Positions 62,227 through 64,000 of a stretch of 64,000 nt of DNA are shown in pieces (position 1 is the stretch's first letter; every line of letters begins with the position of its first letter). Location of the stretch: assembly GCA_902622745.1 (NCBI GenBank), contig CACNQW010000003.1, forward strand, positions 26,877 through 90,876, in the 5' to 3' direction. Source of the stretch: an uncultured SAR116 cluster alpha proteobacterium (GTDB lineage: Bacteria > Pseudomonadota > Alphaproteobacteria > Puniceispirillales > Marisalimonadaceae). The notes beneath the pieces are model-generated. The model searched no databases, was not told the origin of the DNA, and was given only the letters and a program-made list of their open reading frames with translations. The position numbers were made by a program, and so were the translations under genes.

Positions 62227-63486
62227 ATGAGTTTTGTTGATCTAAATTTTATTAAAAAATGTATTTCTCAGTTAGCAAACTGTACTGAGAAAGATAGACC
62301 TTTTACTCGATTAGTTTTTAGTGATGAATTTATTCAAGGAAGAGTTTGGCTAACTCAAAAGTTTAAAGAACTAAATTTAATTACTAAGGTAGATGAAGCA
62401 GGTAATTTAGTTGGCATCTATAAATCAAGTGCTAACACCTCTAAAAAAATATTAATTGGATCTCATATAGATACAGTAGCTTATGGAGGCAAGTATGATG
62501 GCGTTGCAGGAGTTATTTCGGGCCTTTCTATCATAAAATATTTGTCAGATAACGACATAGAATTACCTTTTGACATTGAAGTTTATGATTATCTAGGTGA
62601 AGAACTCAATGATTGGAATATGTCTTGTATTGGTTCTAGGGGAATATGTGGTGCTTTAAGTGAAGAAATGCTTAATAGTAAAAATTCTAAAGGAATTTTG
62701 CTAAAAGACGAAATTAATAGAATTGGAGGCAACACAAATAATATTGATAAATTATCAAATCAATTTCAAAATGTTTTAGCATGCTTTGAACTTCATATAG
62801 AACAAGGTACTATTTTAGAAAATAAAGGAATTGACATTGGGATAGTAGAATCGATGCCCAATATCTCAAGACATAAAATTTTAATTGAAGGTCAAGCTGG
62901 TCATAGCGGAACCACTTTGATGGAAAATAGAAAAGATGCTTTAGTTGTAGCATCGAAATTGATAATATTTATTAATAAATTAGCAAAAGAAATCTCACAA
63001 AAAGATAATAGACATTTTGTTGCAACAGTTGGAAAAATTGAAGTCTCTCCAAATTATGTGACGATTATACCTTCTGATGTAGAATTTATAATTGATTTAC
63101 GAGTTGTAAATAAAACATCAAGAGATTTTTTTTTAAATCAATTAAACAAAGAAATTGTAAAATTAAAAAAAGTGGGAAATTTAAAAATTAATTTTCAAGA
63201 TCTTATGAATTCACCTTACATAGAGATGAACAAAACTTTAAATGAAAGTTTAAAAAAATCAGTAAATGACTTATACTTTACATTTATGATGATGGATAGT
63301 GGAGCTGGTCATGATACAGCCCATTTAGCAAAAGTTTCAAAAGCATCAATAATTTTCATACCATGTCAAAACGGTTTAAGTCATTGCCCAGAGGAATTTA
63401 CAGAAAGTATTAATATTAAAAAAGGTTCGGAGGTGATTTTAAAAAGTATCTTAGACTTAAAAGATAACTATAATGAAATAATATAA
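62227..63486 (+). CDS. M20-family amidase/hydrolase (hydantoinase/carbamoylase, allantoate amidohydrolase-like)
   Basis: ILIGSHIDTVAYGGKYDGVAGVISGLSII, CFELHIEQGTILENKGIDIGIVESM, GQAGHSGTTLMENRKDALV, MDSGAGHDTAHLAKV. Confidence 0.93.
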   Translation: MSFVDLNFIKKCISQLANCTEKDRPFTRLVFSDEFIQGRVWLTQKFKELNLITKVDEAGNLVGIYKSSANTSKKILIGSHIDTVAYGGKYDGVAGVISGLSIIKYLSDNDIELPFDIEVYDYLGEELNDWNMSCIGSRGICGALSEEMLNSKNSKGILLKDEINRIGGNTNNIDKLSNQFQNVLACFELHIEQGTILENKGIDIGIVESMPNISRHKILIEGQAGHSGTTLMENRKDALVVASKLIIFINKLAKEISQKDNRHFVATVGKIEVSPNYVTIIPSDVEFIIDLRVVNKTSRDFFLNQLNKEIVKLKKVGNLKINFQDLMNSPYIEMNKTLNESLKKSVNDLYFTFMMMDSGAGHDTAHLAKVSKASIIFIPCQNGLSHCPEEFTESINIKKGSEVILKSILDLKDNYNEII

Positions 63487-63499
63487 TAACTTTATAAAA

Positions 63500-64000
63500 T
63501 TACTTTACAAAACTTATTTCTTTAACAATTAATTCTGCATTATAGTCTTTGCCAAAGGCTACTATTCCAATTGACTTAATATTATTAGGGTTAATCCTTG
63601 TTGGTAAAAGATATCCAGACCTTTTGAAATCACTTAACGGTAAAACAAAGTTTTTAAAATTATTTTCAACAACAAATGATGACTGATAATATTGCCATGG
63701 TAAAATAGTAAAACTTGTTCTCAAGTGAATGAAATATTTCTCATCATTTCCTTTAGCGATAATTACTACTTTTTTTACGTTGTTTAAGTTAACATTATTT
63801 AAATTTCTTCTAATTTGAATAAAACCACCATTATTTTTTGTAGATACTTTGCCAGTTAAAATTACAGCGTCATCATAACCTATTTTTTGGAAATTAAATT
63901 GACCTTGAGAAATGCCCCCCATAACCTGATCTGTTATCATCTTCCAGTTTGTATCTGTCGTGAATTTATCAGTAAAAACAATTTCTGAATGTGATTTAAA
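63500..64000 (-). CDS. CIA30 (complex I intermediate-associated protein 30) family protein, partial at window end
   Basis: The frame stays open to the window edge upstream of the track start: FKSHSEIVFTDKFTTDTNWKMITDQVMGGISQGQF...GFIQIRRNLN...YFIHLRT...WQYYQSSF. Confidence 0.85.
   Translation of the reverse strand, partial: FKSHSEIVFTDKFTTDTNWKMITDQVMGGISQGQFNFQKIGYDDAVILTGKVSTKNNGGFIQIRRNLNNVNLNNVKKVVIIAKGNDEKYFIHLRTSFTILPWQYYQSSFVVENNFKNFVLPLSDFKRSGYLLPTRINPNNIKSIGIVAFGKDYNAELIVKEISFVK

Noticed and set aside
1-64000. CRISPR array, transposons, prophage or defence island
   Set aside because: No regularly spaced direct repeats, transposase, integrase, Cas, restriction-modification or toxin-antitoxin signatures seen among the readable ORFs; the HNH protein at 59914 is a conserved stand-alone family and not evidence of a defence system.

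Overview
AT-rich window from what looks like a free-living (probably marine) alphaproteobacterial chromosome. It is densely packed with about 70 mostly conserved housekeeping genes: pyk, the petABC bc1 complex, hemF, ychF-pth-rplY-prs, lgt-midA-pgeF, proC, envZ/ompR-like, ilvE, moaE-moaD-pgsA-uvrC, uvrB, aspC-type aminotransferase, msrP, greA-carB-carA, yqeY-dnaG-rpoD, tRNA-Ile2(CAT), L-arabinonate-dehydratase-like, gpx, pckA, an RND efflux pair, a mobA-like/xdhC pair, bioY, psd-pssA, moaA, coq7, dsbB and tRNA-Leu(CAA). I saw no CRISPR array, transposase, integrase or phage module. The most unusual observations are: (1) an ORF that joins an RraA-family N-terminus in frame to the C-terminal half of a Bax-inhibitor-1/YccA membrane protein; (2) a moaE reading frame with no canonical start codon ahead of its conserved N-terminus, where an ATA codon sits 5 nt downstream of a GGAGG motif; (3) a very divergent COQ9-like protein after proC; (4) a CCA-adding enzyme of only 243 aa; (5) a short secreted protein with three exact 98-residue adhesin-type repeats. 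No complete new multi-gene system was recognised. All family calls come from reading motifs by eye, without database searches.
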